In this document: piece after piece, positions 5,613 through 5,851 of the stretch | Layout of the letters: the number at the start of each line of letters is the position of its first letter | How positions within the stretch are numbered: the first letter of the stretch is position 1 | Source: Flavobacteriaceae bacterium UBA5079 | Lineage (GTDB): Bacteria > Bacteroidota > Bacteroidia > Flavobacteriales > Flavobacteriaceae | Length of the DNA stretch: 5,851 bases | NCBI GenBank assembly: GCA_002414705.1 | Contig: DIAL01000076.1 | Span: 31,470 to 37,320 of the forward strand | Direction: 5' to 3' | Made by a program: the position numbers and the translations under genes | The notes under the pieces: model-generated | Told to the model about the DNA's origin: nothing | The model's input: only the letters and a program-made list of their open reading frames with translations | The model's database searches: none

Positions 5613-5655
5613 AAAAAAACCGTAAATAATTGATTAACAACTATATTACGGTTTT
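5613..5655 (-). terminator. Rho-independent terminator of the tRNA operon
   Basis: On the minus strand AAAACCGTAA (5655-5646) pairs with TTACGGTTTT (5625-5616), a 10-bp stem with a 20-nt loop, and the T-run continues to 5613. It begins 7 bp downstream of the tRNA-Leu 3' end, in the right place and orientation to end the tRNA-Gly/tRNA-Leu transcript. The mirrored A/T tracts could also stop plus-strand transcripts leaving the element. Confidence 0.8.
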
Positions 5656-5661
5656 CTCTTG

Positions 5662-5745
5662 TACTGAAGACGGGACTTGAACCCGTACGTCCTAATGGAC
5701 ATTGGATTTTAAGTCCAACGTGTCTACCAATTCCACCACTTCAGC
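5662..5745 (-). tRNA. trnL(uaa): tRNA-Leu (anticodon UAA)
   Basis: 84 nt without an encoded CCA. The acceptor stem GCTGAAG pairs with CTTCAGT (one G-U pair), followed by discriminator A. The anticodon arm TTGGA-CTTAAAA-TCCAA gives anticodon TAA for Leu UUA codons. The long variable arm GTCC-ATTA-GGAC is the class II hallmark of tRNA-Leu, and the T arm is ACGGG-TTCAAGT-CCCGT. It is probably co-transcribed with the tRNA-Gly gene 31 bp upstream. Confidence 0.96.
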
Positions 5746-5776
5746 ATTGGAATTTATCTTTAAAAAAAGTTTTCAG

Positions 5777-5848
5777 AGCGAAAGACGGGATTTGAACCCG
5801 CGACCTCCACCTTGGCAAGGTGATGCTCTACCCCTGAGCTACTTTCGC
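5777..5848 (-). tRNA. trnG(gcc): tRNA-Gly (anticodon GCC)
   Basis: 72 nt without an encoded CCA. The acceptor stem GCGAAAG pairs with CTTTCGC, with discriminator T as usual for bacterial tRNA-Gly. The D stem is GCTC/GAGC; the anticodon arm TCACC-TTGCCAA-GGTGG gives GCC; the T arm is GCGGG-TTCAAAT-CCCGT. It is the upstream gene of the tRNA pair; its promoter lies beyond the window edge. Confidence 0.96.
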
Positions 5849-5851
5849 AGT

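Overview
The window looks like Flavobacteriaceae (Bacteroidota) DNA. It is strongly AT-rich, has A/T-rich translation starts without Shine-Dalgarno sequences, carries Bacteroidota-type promoter boxes (TAnnTTTG), and encodes proteins with typical Bacteroidota features (a long tyrosine recombinase starting MATIKF, a DUF4468-like secreted protein, signal peptides ending in Gln at +1). No species can be named from the sequence alone.

Nearly the whole window (about 40 to 5607) reads as one small integrated mobile element of about 5.5 kb next to a chromosomal tRNA cluster. Both edges carry the same sequence, AAACGGCTGACTAAAT followed by CTGACTAGATTA, read here as attL and attR. Inside, from left to right: a tyrosine recombinase (120-1436) with a promoter just inside attL; a tightly linked unknown 206-aa protein (1441-2061); a repeat-bearing regulatory gap (2062-2154); an excisionase-like HTH protein (2155-2433) closely followed by an unknown 140-aa protein (2440-2862); a hairpin; then a 446-aa phage/plasmid-type replication protein (2907-4247). 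A passenger segment follows, with two divergently transcribed secreted proteins (174 aa on the minus strand, 142 aa on the plus strand). After attR come a rho-independent terminator and tRNA-Leu(UAA) and tRNA-Gly(GCC), all on the minus strand.

The likely logic is this: the recombinase and the HTH protein drive integration and excision at the CTGACTA repeats; the Rep protein replicates the excised circle; the two secreted proteins are cargo of unknown benefit. I see no relaxase, capsid, Zot-like or coat gene, so this is neither a self-transmissible conjugative element nor a complete filamentous prophage. It resembles an integrated rolling-circle plasmid or phage-satellite-like element. The points most worth a second look are the 3-versus-2 asymmetry of the 11-bp repeats at the two ends, the odd codon use of the 206-aa gene, the hairpin and palindrome at the rep start, a seven-C run at the rep 3' end, a 36-bp in-frame duplication in rep, and the unexplained secreted pair.
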